From: Brachionus rotundiformis
Lineage: Eukaryota; Rotifera; Eurotatoria; Ploima; Brachionidae
Length of the DNA stretch: 64,000 nucleotides
Direction of reading: 5' to 3'
Assembly (NCBI GenBank): GCA_016802295.1
Contig: JAESIW010000137.1
Span: 3,069,961 to 3,133,960, forward strand
In this document: positions 13,401-24,420 of the stretch, one piece after another
Position numbering within the stretch: the first letter of the stretch is position 1
How the letters are laid out: each line of letters starts with the position of its first letter
Position numbers and translations under genes: made by a program
The notes under the pieces: model-generated
Told to the model about the DNA's origin: nothing
What the model saw: only the letters and a program-made list of their open reading frames with translations
The model's database searches: none

Positions 13401-13725
13401 CAGATTCAATGCCATTTCTGAGAATGAATTCGAAGAACCAGACATAAACCAGAAGTCATTTCATATAGAAACAACTCAAAATTTGCACAGACTAAGCACT
13501 TTACAAATAAGGAACCTACAGACTAAACCTCATTTAAAGTCAAGCTATGCTCTCGAGGTGAATTTGCCAGCTGTTACTGAAAATCAGATACGAGGCGAAC
13601 CAAACAAAGAGAATCGGATGTCATCAATCAATGCAAGCTCAATTAAAGCTTATCAAAAAAGGCGAGCAGATGATAATGGTGAATCAAGTTCTCCAAAAAA
13701 ATCTCACACAGTAAATTTTTATTAG
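7462..13725 (+). CDS. NUMA1: NuMA (nuclear mitotic apparatus protein) homologue
   Basis: Nine exons: 7462-7536, 7589-7843, 7898-8102, 8195-9243, 9393-9509, 9559-9675, 9726-9959, 10013-13160, 13217-13725. They sum to 5709 nt, 1902 aa, in frame throughout. Residues 1-178 form a Hook/CH-like globular head: LIWINKTLEQ, LSDGVLFEKLI, and NEFELAKISLIIL, matching NuMA's SELELAKMTMLLL. Residues about 205-1730 are continuous coiled coil. The tail (about 1734-1902) holds RLSTLQIRN..KPHLKSSYALE at about 1825-1847, corresponding to the NLM (NuMA-LIN-5-Mud) motif of the microtubule-binding region, then a basic cluster KAYQKRR (1877-1883). NuMA links LGN/Pins to dynein at spindle poles and the mitotic cortex. 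Two splice donors are weak (GTTAAG at 7844, GTTTAT at 9960). Length is close to vertebrate NuMA (about 2100). Confidence 0.88.
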
Positions 13726-14606
13726 AAAAATTTAAACTCAAAATTTTTTTAAAAGGTCGGGACTCTTCGGCAAACTAACATATAATGTGGTTAGGGCATC
13801 GTTTTGGGTTTGCTTTGCTACTTTTAGATTCATGGTTAGAAAAATATCTAATAATTAATTTTTATTTTAATTAAGACATGAGAATACCATTTAATGGCAG
13901 AAATATTTAATTTTTGAATTTTTTACAATTTAAAATCTTTTTTTTTTCACCTGTATTTTTTTCAACGATTTTTAAAATTTATTTTATTATCATTTTTTAT
14001 GTAAAATTTGAAAAAAATAATTGTAAAAATAAATAGTAGCAAATTTTTGTAATAAAAGTAGTTCGGCAGTTTAAAATTAGTTTGGATAAAACTTTTTTTC
14101 AAAAAATAAATACTTGAATATTTTATATTGTGGTTTTGATAAATTTTTAAAAGCATTATTATTATTAAAATTAACTAAATTATTAGTATCAATAATTTTA
14201 ATGCACCGATTCAATTCTTTAACCTCAACAAAAGTTTCATAAATGCATTTAAAATTAGAAAATAAAATCATTTAAATCCAAAAAAAATTCCTTAAATAAA
14301 TTAAGAATATATATTATATAAAACTTTTATATAAACTTTTATTTATTTTTAAAAATTCATTAATTATTAACTCAAATTAAATCATGTTTAATTTAGCTGT
14401 TTTTTTAATATTTTTTAGTGAAATGATATTAGATTAATTTTTTTAAAACATTAATAAAATACATTTATTAAATGAAAGAGTCACAAACATAAGATGAGTT
14501 TATTGAACTATAACAATGCGTTTATATTTATAACAAATGATTTTTTTTAATAAAATGAAAATATGGTCCCCAGTTTTTTTATAAATTAATATTTTTAAAA
14601 TAAAAT
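13726..14606. other. Convergent 3' flanks, no gene
   Basis: Lies between the stops of NuMA (plus) and SEC62 (minus). The first 110 bp are slightly richer in G/C and are probably NuMA 3' UTR. The rest is A/T runs; short ORFs here look like chance. Confidence 0.5.
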
Positions 14607-15686
14607 TTAATTTTTTTCTAAATCGTTTTCATCTATTAGATCATAGTCTTCATCTTCACGAGTGCTTGCCTTTCTCTTTATTTTTGGTGAATCGGTTTCT
14701 TTGGTCGATTTTGACAACTCTTTCTCAACAGTATTTGGCTTTGGAGAATTACTTTCATTTTTGGACTGTGTTTCTTTTTCATCTAGCTTTTCTGTAAGTT
14801 CGTCCTGAAGATTTTCTTTATCAGTGACACTAGATTCTGTTTTTTTTTCTATAGATTTGTTTTTAGAAAAATTTTTGCATTTGTAGACTGGAACAAATGA
14901 TTCGAAAAATCCTACATCCTCGGTCAAATTCGGGAAAAGCCAAAAGTGAACAGAACCAAGAGTAAATAACCATATAAAAGCAAATAATATATATTTAAAA
15001 ACAGCTAGACCAAGAATGCCTCCAAGGAATGAAGCTCCGGCTAATGAAAGATAATAAACACCTTCTCTAACTACACTTGGCCATAGTGGGAACAAGCATA
15101 TGCCAATCGCGCCAATAATCAATAAAAAACCAATTATGTAAGTTTTAGTGGTTGTTGGATCAAAGACCCAAACGTATGGTTCATTGGTATCAAAAAAGCG
15201 ATTATCATCTGATATTTCAAGCTTGAATTTTCTTTTTTGGGTATTTTCTTTAGACACAGGTGTAGACCTGGGCGTTGAATCATTATTTGTTTTTCTCTTT
15301 CGAATACTCGGAGTTTCATCAGGATTATCGTTTTTGGTCGATTCAACTTGGTCCTTATAGACTTTTACAGCATGATGAAATAGCTGCTTGTTCATCAAAT
15401 TTTGCATTAAAGTGACACATGCCTGTCGATTAGCCAAAAGTGGTTGCTTGTTTTTTTTCTTATCCTGTTTTCCAGGGCCCCATTCAGACTCCATTAAGCA
15501 ATCAACCAATTTGTTGCCAATAAAAAAATCTACCTTCATTCCTTGCAAATTACCTTTTTTATTCGGGCATTGAAGTCTCAGGTAACGGGCTATTTGCTGC
15601 TCTTCTTTGGTAAGTGTCTCTGGTGCATCGTCATTATTCTTTGACTTTTTATTTCTTTTTTTGGTATCAACTAGACCAGAGCTCAT
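14607..15686 (-). CDS. SEC62: SEC62, ER protein-translocation factor
   Basis: Single exon, 359 aa. N-terminal cytosolic Sec62 domain: EQQIARYLRLQCPNKKGNLQ (about 29-48), VDFFIGNKLVDCLMES (about 52-67), then RQACVTLMQNLMNKQLFHHAVKVYK (about 87-111), as in the winged-helix region of metazoan SEC62. A polar linker follows, then two membrane helices, about 181-202 (IIGFLLIIGAIGICLFPLWP) and 214-240, the hallmark pair of Sec62. The C-terminal tail is long, charged and Lys/Glu-rich. Sec62 works with Sec61 and Sec63 in post-translational import of short secretory proteins and in ER-phagy. Lack of introns contrasts with most neighbours. It is head-to-head with BLOC1S1, 1.1 kb apart. Confidence 0.93.
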   Translation of the reverse strand: MSSGLVDTKKRNKKSKNNDDAPETLTKEEQQIARYLRLQCPNKKGNLQGMKVDFFIGNKLVDCLMESEWGPGKQDKKKNKQPLLANRQACVTLMQNLMNKQLFHHAVKVYKDQVESTKNDNPDETPSIRKRKTNNDSTPRSTPVSKENTQKRKFKLEISDDNRFFDTNEPYVWVFDPTTTKTYIIGFLLIIGAIGICLFPLWPSVVREGVYYLSLAGASFLGGILGLAVFKYILFAFIWLFTLGSVHFWLFPNLTEDVGFFESFVPVYKCKNFSKNKSIEKKTESSVTDKENLQDELTEKLDEKETQSKNESNSPKPNTVEKELSKSTKETDSPKIKRKASTREDEDYDLIDENDLEKN

Positions 15687-16813
15687 GATTAAATAACTAT
15701 AAAAATTTATTCAATTCTATGAAAAGATAAAAAAGCTTCTCTGGAATTATTTTTAAATTAAATTCTAAAAATTTGGAATTTTAATATGAAATTGTTTAAA
15801 TTACTTTAACTTGTCTTATTTAAAAGAAAATTAATCTCAAAAAATTCCACCAAAAGTTTTTGAAATATTTAAGACTTAACGCGTTGAATATTAGATAAGG
15901 GCATAACTTTAAACCAAGACTGTATTAATTAGTTAAAGATAAATATTTTACCTAAAGAGAAAGTTTTATACAAAAGAAATAATTAGAAAAACGTATTAAA
16001 TTTGGTTTTATTCTAGACATATGATAAAAATAAATACGAAATATTGATATTCGAATTCGAAATTAATTAAGAAATAACCTAACACAATCAAAGTGAAATT
16101 TTCAAGTTAACAATTTAAACTAAATTAGATATTTTTGACCAGGTTGTTGACATTTTATTTTTAATTAATTAGAAAAATTGATTTTATCATAAAAATTGAA
16201 AATATCATTTATTAACACGCAGTAAATTATTCAAAATGATCTGCTTTCGTGCAATATTTTTAAATTAAAAATTCAGTCTATATTACTTCAAATTATGTTC
16301 CTTATAATTTATGTTTAAGAATAAGAATACAACATATCATGAAAATAACTGCATCAGCAAAAATTTTGACTTAAAAATTTTATGGTTCCGATTTTAAAAA
16401 ATTAAAGATTAAATTAAGATAAAATAAAATCGAAATAAAAATCAAATCTTAATAAATCTTTATTTCAATTTTAATTTTTTAATTTTTTTCTGGATACTTT
16501 TGGCTTATCTATCCTAAACATTTTTGTCTTACCCATTTATTTTTTTTCTAGGATGAAACTATTGATTTTTTATATTTTATATCAATAAATACTAATTTAA
16601 AAATTTTTAAGTCTTTGAATTAGTTCAAATTAAAATTAATTGAATTTTTTATGGTCTAGATAGCTTTACTTCTGATAAAAATCACTGATAAATAATTTCT
16701 TTCTAATCCAAAACTTATTAAATCACATGTTTTCAATTAGATAAAATTTTATAATAAAATATTTTAAAAATTGAAACGCAAAAATATAAAATAAATTTTC
16801 AAAATTATTAATC
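15687..16813. other. Intergenic between SEC62 and BLOC1S1
   Basis: Head-to-head genes flank this 1.1-kb AT-rich stretch, so it should contain two promoters. No ORF, RNA gene or repeat can be supported. Confidence 0.5.
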
Positions 16814-17375
16814 ATGCTGTCATCTATGGCCAAGGAACACTATCAACAGCAAGTCTCCAGAAAAAATGATTTAGGTTTGATTTTAAATATTTCATAATTA
16901 AATTTATATTTTTGATAATTTATTCTTGTTTAATATTTTCAAATTATTTTCTAAATTAGAAAAAAAGAAAATCAAGGCTATCGAAGCAACTAATAAGTTC
17001 TCCCAATTCCTAGTAGACAGACTTAATAAGGAGTAAGATAAACCAAAGTTTATTAAGAAACTCCAATTTGTGTTTTAAATTTCTAGAGTCGCTGAAGCTT
17101 TCATCAATCAAAAGAAAATTGATGCCAAAATCAAGCAACTAAATCAAAACACTTCTAACTTTATCAAGCATAGTAATCAATGGATTCAGCTTTTGGAAAA
17201 TTTTAATACAGCATTAAAAGTAAATATAGTAGAATTTTTTATTAGAGGAAAATTAAATTTTTTAAAGGAACTAGGTGATGTTGAAAACTGGTCTAAAAAA
17301 ATTGAAAGTGATATGAAAATAGTTACTAATACATTAAGTGATATTGCCAAAGGTGATTTATTTTGTTTTTCTTAG
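16814..17375 (+). CDS. BLOC1S1: BLOC1S1 (BLOC-1/BORC subunit 1, GCN5L1)
   Basis: Four exons: 16814-16874, 16960-17032, 17087-17219, 17268-17375; 124 aa, the usual length. Matches to vertebrate BLOC1S1 along the whole protein include MLSSMAKEH at the start, FLVDRLNKEVAEAFINQKK, QWIQLLENFNTALK, and ELGDVENWSKKIESDM. It is a small helical subunit of BLOC-1 and BORC, which control lysosome-related organelle formation and lysosome positioning, and it also affects protein acetylation. The third intron (17220-17267, 48 nt) is divisible by three and has no stop, so retention would only insert 16 residues. The 3' end is ambiguous: either read-through to TAG 17373-17375 (ending AKGDLFCFS), or a last 54-nt intron 17353-17406 giving AKEENPL and a TAA overlapping the TMEM60 ATG. 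Confidence 0.9.
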
Positions 17376-17422
17376 AGAAAATTCCGATTATAATTTTCTT
17401 TTTTAGAAGAAAATCCACTATA

Positions 17423-17794
17423 ATGACTCCTATTTTATCAACAACTTTGATTTCATTTAATTTAATAATATTTCTGTCATTTTTATCTACTCGTATTGAC
17501 AAAACTACAAAATGGAACTGGTTTTTGGTATTTATTCCAATCTATTTCTTACAAATATGCTTTATTGTAGATTCGATTGTTTTAATCGTGAAAAATCGAA
17601 AATCGGCCCGAAATAAAGTTTTAGTTTTTTTCTTATATCTTATTTGTATTTTTCTTCTATTTGCTTTTGAGATACTGCTTTGCTTAAAGCTCGAGTACTT
17701 TCCAAATATAAGTAGTTTCTATGTGCTAATACCAGTTTGGTCTTTATTTTTTTTACTTTTAATCTATTTTTTTATTAAATTGAAAACTGACTAA
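17423..17794 (+). CDS. TMEM60: TMEM60-like four-helix membrane protein
   Basis: Single exon from ATG 17423, 123 aa, four hydrophobic segments. The motif KTTKWNWFLVFIPIYFL (about 31-47) and LCLKLEYFPNISSFYVLIPVW (about 88-108) match human TMEM60, where the same order WNWFLIFIPVW and CAKLEQF...YVFIPLWAL is found; length is also similar (133 aa in human). The molecular function of TMEM60 is not established. It starts only 47 nt after one possible BLOC1S1 stop, or overlaps the alternative stop as TAATG. A pyrimidine-rich AG (TTTTCTTTTTTAG, ending 17406) lies 16 nt before the ATG, which could be a cis or trans splice acceptor. Confidence 0.8.
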   Translation: MTPILSTTLISFNLIIFLSFLSTRIDKTTKWNWFLVFIPIYFLQICFIVDSIVLIVKNRKSARNKVLVFFLYLICIFLLFAFEILLCLKLEYFPNISSFYVLIPVWSLFFLLLIYFFIKLKTD

Positions 17795-17983
17795 AAAGAA
17801 AAATAAAATATTATGCCTCGAAGTTATTTTAAAGGACTTTATTATTTTTAAATAAAAAAGCAAAAATTTAATTAATATATTTTATTTATAAAGCAAGGCT
17901 AGTTATATTTTGTTTTTTCTTTACAACCAAAGTAACCTTTTAAATTAAATGTAAAATTTTGGTTGATTTTCTAAATTAGATAA

Positions 17984-18182
17984 TTACTGCAATAGGTTCA
18001 ATGGTGGTTGACCTTCATCAGCGCCAGTACTAAACCCTTTAAAATTAAATTTAGTCTAATTAACAAATTTAAAAGTTTCCATTTCAATTACCTAAATAAA
18101 TTACGAATGGAATGAATCCCCAATGAAACATAAAACGACTAAACGCGAGAACGTTGGATAACCTTTTCTTTAATTCTTCCAT
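17984..18182 (-). CDS. TOMM7: TOMM7, small subunit of the mitochondrial outer-membrane translocase
   Basis: Two exons, 18092-18182 and 17984-18036 (55-nt intron), 47 aa, easily missed because of size. The sequence RFMFHWGFIPFVIYLGFSTG followed by ADEGQP closely matches the invariant core of Tom7 (FAIRWGFIPLVIYLGFKRGADPG in human). The N-terminus (MEELKKRLSNVL) is the short cytosolic amphipathic part, and the hydrophobic WGFIPFVIYLGF stretch is the tail-anchored membrane helix. Tom7 regulates assembly of the TOM complex and stabilises PINK1 in animals. Human TOMM7 has 55 residues, so this one is shorter at both ends. Convergent with TMEM60, whose stop is 190 bp away. Confidence 0.92.
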
Positions 18183-19214
18183 TTTAAGTTTATCTGAAAA
18201 AAATTATTTTTTAGCTGTTTGGTAGTTAAATTAGCACGCGATGTAAAATTTTTTTACAGAATTTTTAATTTTTTTAAATTAAAAATAAATTCAAATAATA
18301 TGCAAAATATGGTTTGAAATATTTCATTATTATTTTTGATAGGTTAAATTTATTGTCTTTTGCAAAAAAAACTTAAAAATTTAAATTATCTTTTTTTAAA
18401 TTATTTATATTTGGAAAACAGCGCTGCTTAAATTATAATACTGTTTCATCAAGATTTTATTAACCTTTTTTTGGACTTCTAAAATTTTCATCTTTGGTTA
18501 AAATTCAAGTGGATCCAATTGAATATTATAAAATAGGGCTGTTAAAAATGTTCAAACTTTACTTGCAAATATTTTTGTTCCCTTGAGACTGTTATCTCTA
18601 AGTATCTCTATTAAAAGGCCGACTTGATATTTAAATTTTACAATGGTATCAATGAATTTAATTCAAAATATATACAGGACAAGAAAATTGTTGAATCATG
18701 AGCATTAAAGGACTCTTTCAAGTCGGATGCTATTAAAGTTGATATTATTACTTAATTTATAAAGTTTTGCTAGATCTATTTTTTTTGATTGAGTGGTGAT
18801 TAATGTAATAGATTAAAATAAAGATTTTTTTCCTCAAAATTAAATTTATTTTCTTTAAAAATTGAAAAATATCTAAAATACTTGATTATTTAAAAAGTTT
18901 CCCTCTTTTGAGTAGCAAGAATTCGTGCAAATATGGTTTTCAATCTAATAAAAACTAAGTCCAAATATTATACTAATCAATCTAAATTTTATTAAATACC
19001 TCCAAAATTACAGAATGCATAAAAATTATGTATAAAAGGTTTATCTTTTTATCTTTTTCCATGACATAAAACACGTTTAGAAAATAAAAGGAAAATGAAT
19101 AGTAATGTAAATAAAATATTGAATTTTTAATCGTTTTTTTTTGAAAAAAAGCAAATCAAAAAGTAAAAATTCAGTCCGAGAATTGCTTTAATTCTCGCTG
19201 AACCGGCTACTAAA
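18183..19214. other. Intergenic, no gene seen
   Basis: Upstream flank of TOMM7 and 3' flank of CNOT10. AT-rich with many stops; no feature can be supported. Confidence 0.5.
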
Positions 19215-22200
19215 TTAATTAATACGATTCGACAATTGATAATTATTTGCTTGAGCTTGCTGCTGACCCTGCATTAAAATTGAATTAACCGGAAGTTGAT
19301 TCGGATTCAATTGTTGCTGTGTCTGCATGGAAGCTATATTATACAAACTTAGGGGGTTGTTGGGTGTTATACTTCCTAATTGTGATGGAGTAGAGTTAGA
19401 GCTTCCTGAATTGCTATTATTTGCAGCTGCAACATTTGCTAAAGTTGACAAAATATTTGAGCTATTCAAATTGGATAAATTGCCAAATGCATTGTTGTTA
19501 CTCTGTCCAAGGAAATTGTTTATATTTGTTGGCGTTTGGCTAAACGGTGAAATGGCCGGTGTTAGCCCGACTAAATTCTGCTGATTCGAGTTCATCAAGT
19601 TAGAATTGTTCATTAGTTGGTTAAAATTTTGTAAAGATTGCTGTCCTGGAAGTTGAGCTTGTTGCCATTGTTGCAATTGTTGCATCTGAAGTTGCTGAAT
19701 CATAGCTAGATTAGGCGGTAGTTGTGTTTGATTTTGGATTTGTTGGAATTGTTGAAGTTGAGCTTGAGCAAATTGTAATTGTTGGTTTTTTTGGTTCAGT
19801 ATATTGTTCGCTGAATTAAGCTGACTTGGTATTGCACGATTCATGGTCGTATGAGGAAAGTGGTCTTTCAAAATCATGTGTAAACTTTGACGATTGCCTT
19901 TTTTAAGTTAAATTTTATTTTCAAAATTATTAGAATGAAATTAATCAAATTACCCTCAACTAGATCCAAATACATTTTCATTAAGAATGCTTGAGCTGGA
20001 TGTTTCTTAAATTTGTCAAATATTTGAACACTCTAAAAATTAAATATTAAATACAAGCCTTTATCTTTAAAAATAATAAGGATTACTGTGTTAAAATTTT
20101 TTAGAGCTGTTTCGATCTCTCCACGAACTGCATGAGCTACTGATAAATTGTAATACGAAAAAGCTTTTATGGTACTTATATCTTTGGGAAACCAATCTGC
20201 TTGATGTGCTTTAAAGTTGTTTTCAAATGAACCTTTCAAAATGGTACAGTTATTTATTTGATGTTTAAATTAATTGTTTATTTTCCTATTCTAAAAAGAT
20301 AGAAATTTTAACAAGTTAATTAATTAAAAATAGGAAATTTTTAAAAAAATATTCAATAAGTATCATAATTAAATATGTCTTAATTGTTATTAAATATACT
20401 TTTAAAACTGTCATTAAAATCTGTCGTTTCTGTTTCCTGTCCAACTGATGGTATGAATGAAATGTCACTATCTGACTCTAGTCTTGCATTGATATTTAAA
20501 TTTTCAATAGATTCTGATATTTTGTCTAGATAGAGTAAGGCCTCAGCAAGATAAGAATGAGCCAAGAATCTTAAATTTTAAATAAAAAGATGTATATTTT
20601 TTAGAATTAATTGTACTTATGTCCCTTTGATATTGGATATTGTATGTTCAGCTGGTCACTTTCGTTCAGTAAGATATTACAATATCTTACAGTGTTGATA
20701 TAGTCACGAAGACACAACGAAACATAAGTCAGTGAAACCAAAATTGAAGAGCGCAAATTTTGAAGTTCTATTGTATTAATTGGTTTGGATGGATAAACAC
20801 AATTGAAATATTTTTGATTGCCAAAATTTCTGCTTTTTGACGAATCCATATCGACTTCAAAATTCAACTCGGTATCTGAATTTGTTCCATCATCAGTGTT
20901 TTCTGTCAGTTTAGATGAAGATGATTGCTTTAGATTATTTATACTCTTAAATATTTGCTCATTAGTGGGAATTAAGCTGAGCGCATTTTTAAGGCACATG
21001 TACGCAAATTCAAGAGTTATTAAAGTTGGCAATTTCAACTCAGTTTCCAAATCTTTGATTTCATTTAATGAAAGACCCTTTAAATCAACTTCGGGAGTAA
21101 TACAACTTCCAATCTGTATTTTATGATGGTAGCCAGAACCAAATGATCGTTTAATGCATTTTATCTTTTCACTTAATTTAAATAAACGTTCGTTTCCACT
21201 TAGAGTACCATTTAACTTAATAAATTGGCTTGAATCGGGACTTAAAGAATGTCTGTAGCAAGTTATACAGCATTCAGCAAGTCTTAGCCAAAGTCTTGCA
21301 TTTTGGCTGTATTCATCGGTCAATTTAAATAAGCATTCAAAAGCACTAATAGGTTGTTTGTTGAAAAGAAGACCTACTCCTAAGTTGTACATTATTTCGA
21401 ATTGATTATTCATTAAATACTCATTTAAGTTAAGAGATTTGGCAAGCTTTGAATCCATTGAACCATCTTTTTCATGCACTGATTTAGATTTTTTCTTTTT
21501 GCCTTTATTCTCGGCAGGGTTTGGAACTACATTTGTTGGTTGTAGATATTTTTCAACAAATTGTGAATTTTCAGCTAAAGATTTTCTCAAATAAAAACAA
21601 CTCAAGCTATACTTTTTTAAAGAAAAATGAACCAATGCCAAATTATTAAAAAATAAAATAGTTTGGTAACAGTTTTTTAAGTGATCGTGAAATTCAGTAA
21701 TTTTATTTTTTGGATTGTGATTGGCAAGTGCATTGGAGAGGTTGTTGCTGACCGATACCAAATTTAGATAGAAATTATTTGAAATTGAATTGACAAAAAT
21801 TTTATTCAATTCATCATCATTAGATGTTAATTCCTTAAATTTATCTGTGATTTCTGTTCCGTTTATTTTTAATCTGTTCGCAAAACAATTAATTAAATTC
21901 TTTAAACAACTTAGATAGTCATGTGCTAAATACGAATATTGAGCTTGTAAATTACATGATTCTAAATTAGATTTGTGTAATTCGGCGTAGTTTATTAGTT
22001 CTTTGCTGAACTCTTTTTTAGAATTTATTAGAAAATAGCATTTGAGCTTGAACTAAATATTAAAAATTTCAAAATTATTAATATTTTTATAGATTGATTT
22101 TTTCTAAATTACTAGAGATATTAGTTCATTATGGTTATTTTGCTCAGTAGGGTCTAAATCCTCAATTTTTTCATCATTTGATTTGTTTCCATGTAAAGAT

Positions 22201-23651
22201 GTGTTAGAGCTACGGCGTTGGGCAAGTTTTAAATTTTGAAGAAGATTCAAAGCTTTTAGGGGCTAAAATAACAAATTTATTGATCAAAGGGATTAATAAT
22301 TAAAGAAAATGTCATAATAATTAAATCAAATTAACGAATAAGTTGTTTGCAGTGAATATTATATTATTGTTCTGCTTTAAACCCGACTTTTTTTAATATA
22401 AACATTTAATTTAAAAAACAATTAGCTAATATGTATCATGTATGTTGAGAAAATAATTTAAAATTTTATACCTTCTCAGAACGCGCTTATATTGATCTTA
22501 ATCATATAATTAAACAAAATAAATAACAAAGTGATTATGCTCGGCAAAATTGATTATATTTAAGTGAAAAAGACCAAGAGATTTAAAGTGGCAAACCAAG
22601 CAAATTTGGTTTAGAAGGCATAAAAAGCATTTTTAAATAAAAATATTATTATATCTTAAACAAATATTAAAGTATCTTTGAACTCTTTGTACGAATGTGT
22701 GGTAAGTCATGTAAGTAAGTACTAAAAAATGTGACATAATAGAAAAATAAACATAAATCAATTAGATTTAAATTCAGTCCTTTTTTTAATAATACTTATA
22801 ATGAATGCAAATTCAATATAATCTCCGTATATTTTCATATTTAAAAAATTCTGAATCCTATTATTTCAAATTTATAACTTCTATTGAAATGGTATGTCAA
22901 TAACTATTAAAACGATAGATAAAATAATTATTTTTAAAGTCTAAAATAAGTACTAAATTATTATTAAATAAATTATATTTATCTAAAATGTTGGTTCTTT
23001 ATTATTGGATCAATATCTTACCTTTTTAAGCCTGATCAATAAGTCAGCATATATTAAATTAAGCTCCTTGAACAGCTTTTCGTCCAACAATTCATTAAAC
23101 TGATAATAAAGCTTTTCGATTATTCTATAAGCGTCCGAATATTGTTTATTATAATACAATAGTATGGCATAGTTATAAAAAATGTACGAATGTTGAAGAT
23201 CTTCAATATTCTCTACCTGATTTATATCAATATTTATCTTTATTTTAAATTAGATGAAAAAATGTAAAAAAAAAAGAATTAGATCAACCTGGGAGCAGAT
23301 TTTGGTCAACTCTTGCTTAAATTCTTCTAAATTGCCGAAGTTATTGCTTGCCTGTTCGCATATACTTTTGTTCATCGATAGCTTGGTTTCCAAGTTGGCA
23401 TAAATTTTTGAATTAAGAAAATTTTTTTGAAAAGAAGATTGCAAATTTTGAACACATTTGAGGCATGCTTAGTATAAAAACATGTTAGGTTCTGGTAAAT
23501 CAATTGGTTGAATTGACTAATTCTTACCATCATATTTTCTTTTTTTATACAAATCTTCCGATTGAGTCAACCATTCTTTTTCCTGGTCATTAAAAATAAG
23601 GTCGACTTTTTGAGACGCTTCTGTAATGTCCGAGTTTTCGTCTCCGGCCAT
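19215..23651 (-). CDS. CNOT10: CNOT10, CCR4-NOT complex subunit 10, with Q/N-rich tail
   Basis: Nine exons: 23528-23651, 23289-23467, 23022-23216, 22113-22262, 20617-22052, 20400-20569, 20087-20232, 19954-20032, 19215-19897; 1053 aa. TPR-like helical repeats resemble human CNOT10 (744 aa) throughout: KYDACLKC, YNYAILLYYNKQYSDA, FNNLALVHFSLKKYSLSCFYLRK, ARLWLRLAECCI, GSGYHHKIQIG, LAHSYLAEALLYLDKISESIENLN, and MKMYLDLVEGN near the domain end. CNOT10 pairs with CNOT11 and docks on CNOT1 in the deadenylase complex. After HMILKDHFPHTT the last exon adds about 200 residues very rich in Gln, Asn, Ser and Leu, with no counterpart in vertebrate CNOT10 that I know. Intron 3 is large for this genome (about 760 nt, 22263-23021). 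Exons 6-7 use weak sites (GTATAT donor; acceptor after TTGAAAG). Confidence 0.9.
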
Positions 23652-24420
23652 TTTCACGTTTTTATTTTATTTTCTTACTTGGATTGTTGGTGCAAAGTTT
23701 AAGTCTTTTAAAAACCAAGTTAGAAATGTTCGATTTAAAGAGAATTTTGAAAATTGAGTTTTATCGCGTATATGCTATGTAAAAAAGATGAATATTAAAT
23801 TATGTAATATCAAAAATAATAAAAAATCTACTAAACAAGTTGCTAAAATAGTATAGACATAAAAATATGAAAAATAATAAAAAAAAAAAACAAGAATTAT
23901 AGACTAAATATTTAATTTATATTATTTATTTCTCTAATTAGTTGTTTAAATGTGAGCAGAATTTTTATTTAATATAAAGTAACAAAATAAAATATTATTT
24001 ATAGAAAATTAATACTATTTTGAGTTAAAGTTAAAAGTAGCAATTTAATCATTTAAAATGATTTTAGATTTATTTTTTTTACAATTTTTATACTTAATTT
24101 TTTTTTTTGCTTTCAATATTTTTAACTATGAATAAAAACTAATTTAATTTATTTTTAAAATAAAGTTAGAATTATTTTAGTAAAATTTTTATTGATAAAA
24201 ATTGAATTTTATAAGAAATCATTCCTAGAAACATTAATCATCTGGAAAGATTCAATTAAATTTTATTACTTACAAATTCGAATAAAAACTAAATTTAAAA
24301 AAAAAGAAAAAAAAATTTATCATTCAAAGTTAAAAACTTTGATCTTGATTTAAATCTAATGTAAAAAATTATAATTAATGAATTAAATGCCAACATATAT
24401 TTCCTTCTTATTTCTTAAAT
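23652..24420. other. Intergenic, no gene seen
   Basis: Upstream flank of CNOT10 and 3' flank of the septin. Long A and T runs; nothing recognisable. Confidence 0.5.

Noticed and set aside
13962..14271. Short minus-strand ORFs in the NuMA-SEC62 gap
   Set aside because: Composed of Asn/Lys/Phe/Ile codons expected by chance in A/T runs; no conserved motif.
18996..19584. Plus-strand ORF 19327-19584 opposite the CNOT10 Q/N tail
   Set aside because: Reverse reading of CAA/AAC repeats (Leu/Val-rich), not a gene.
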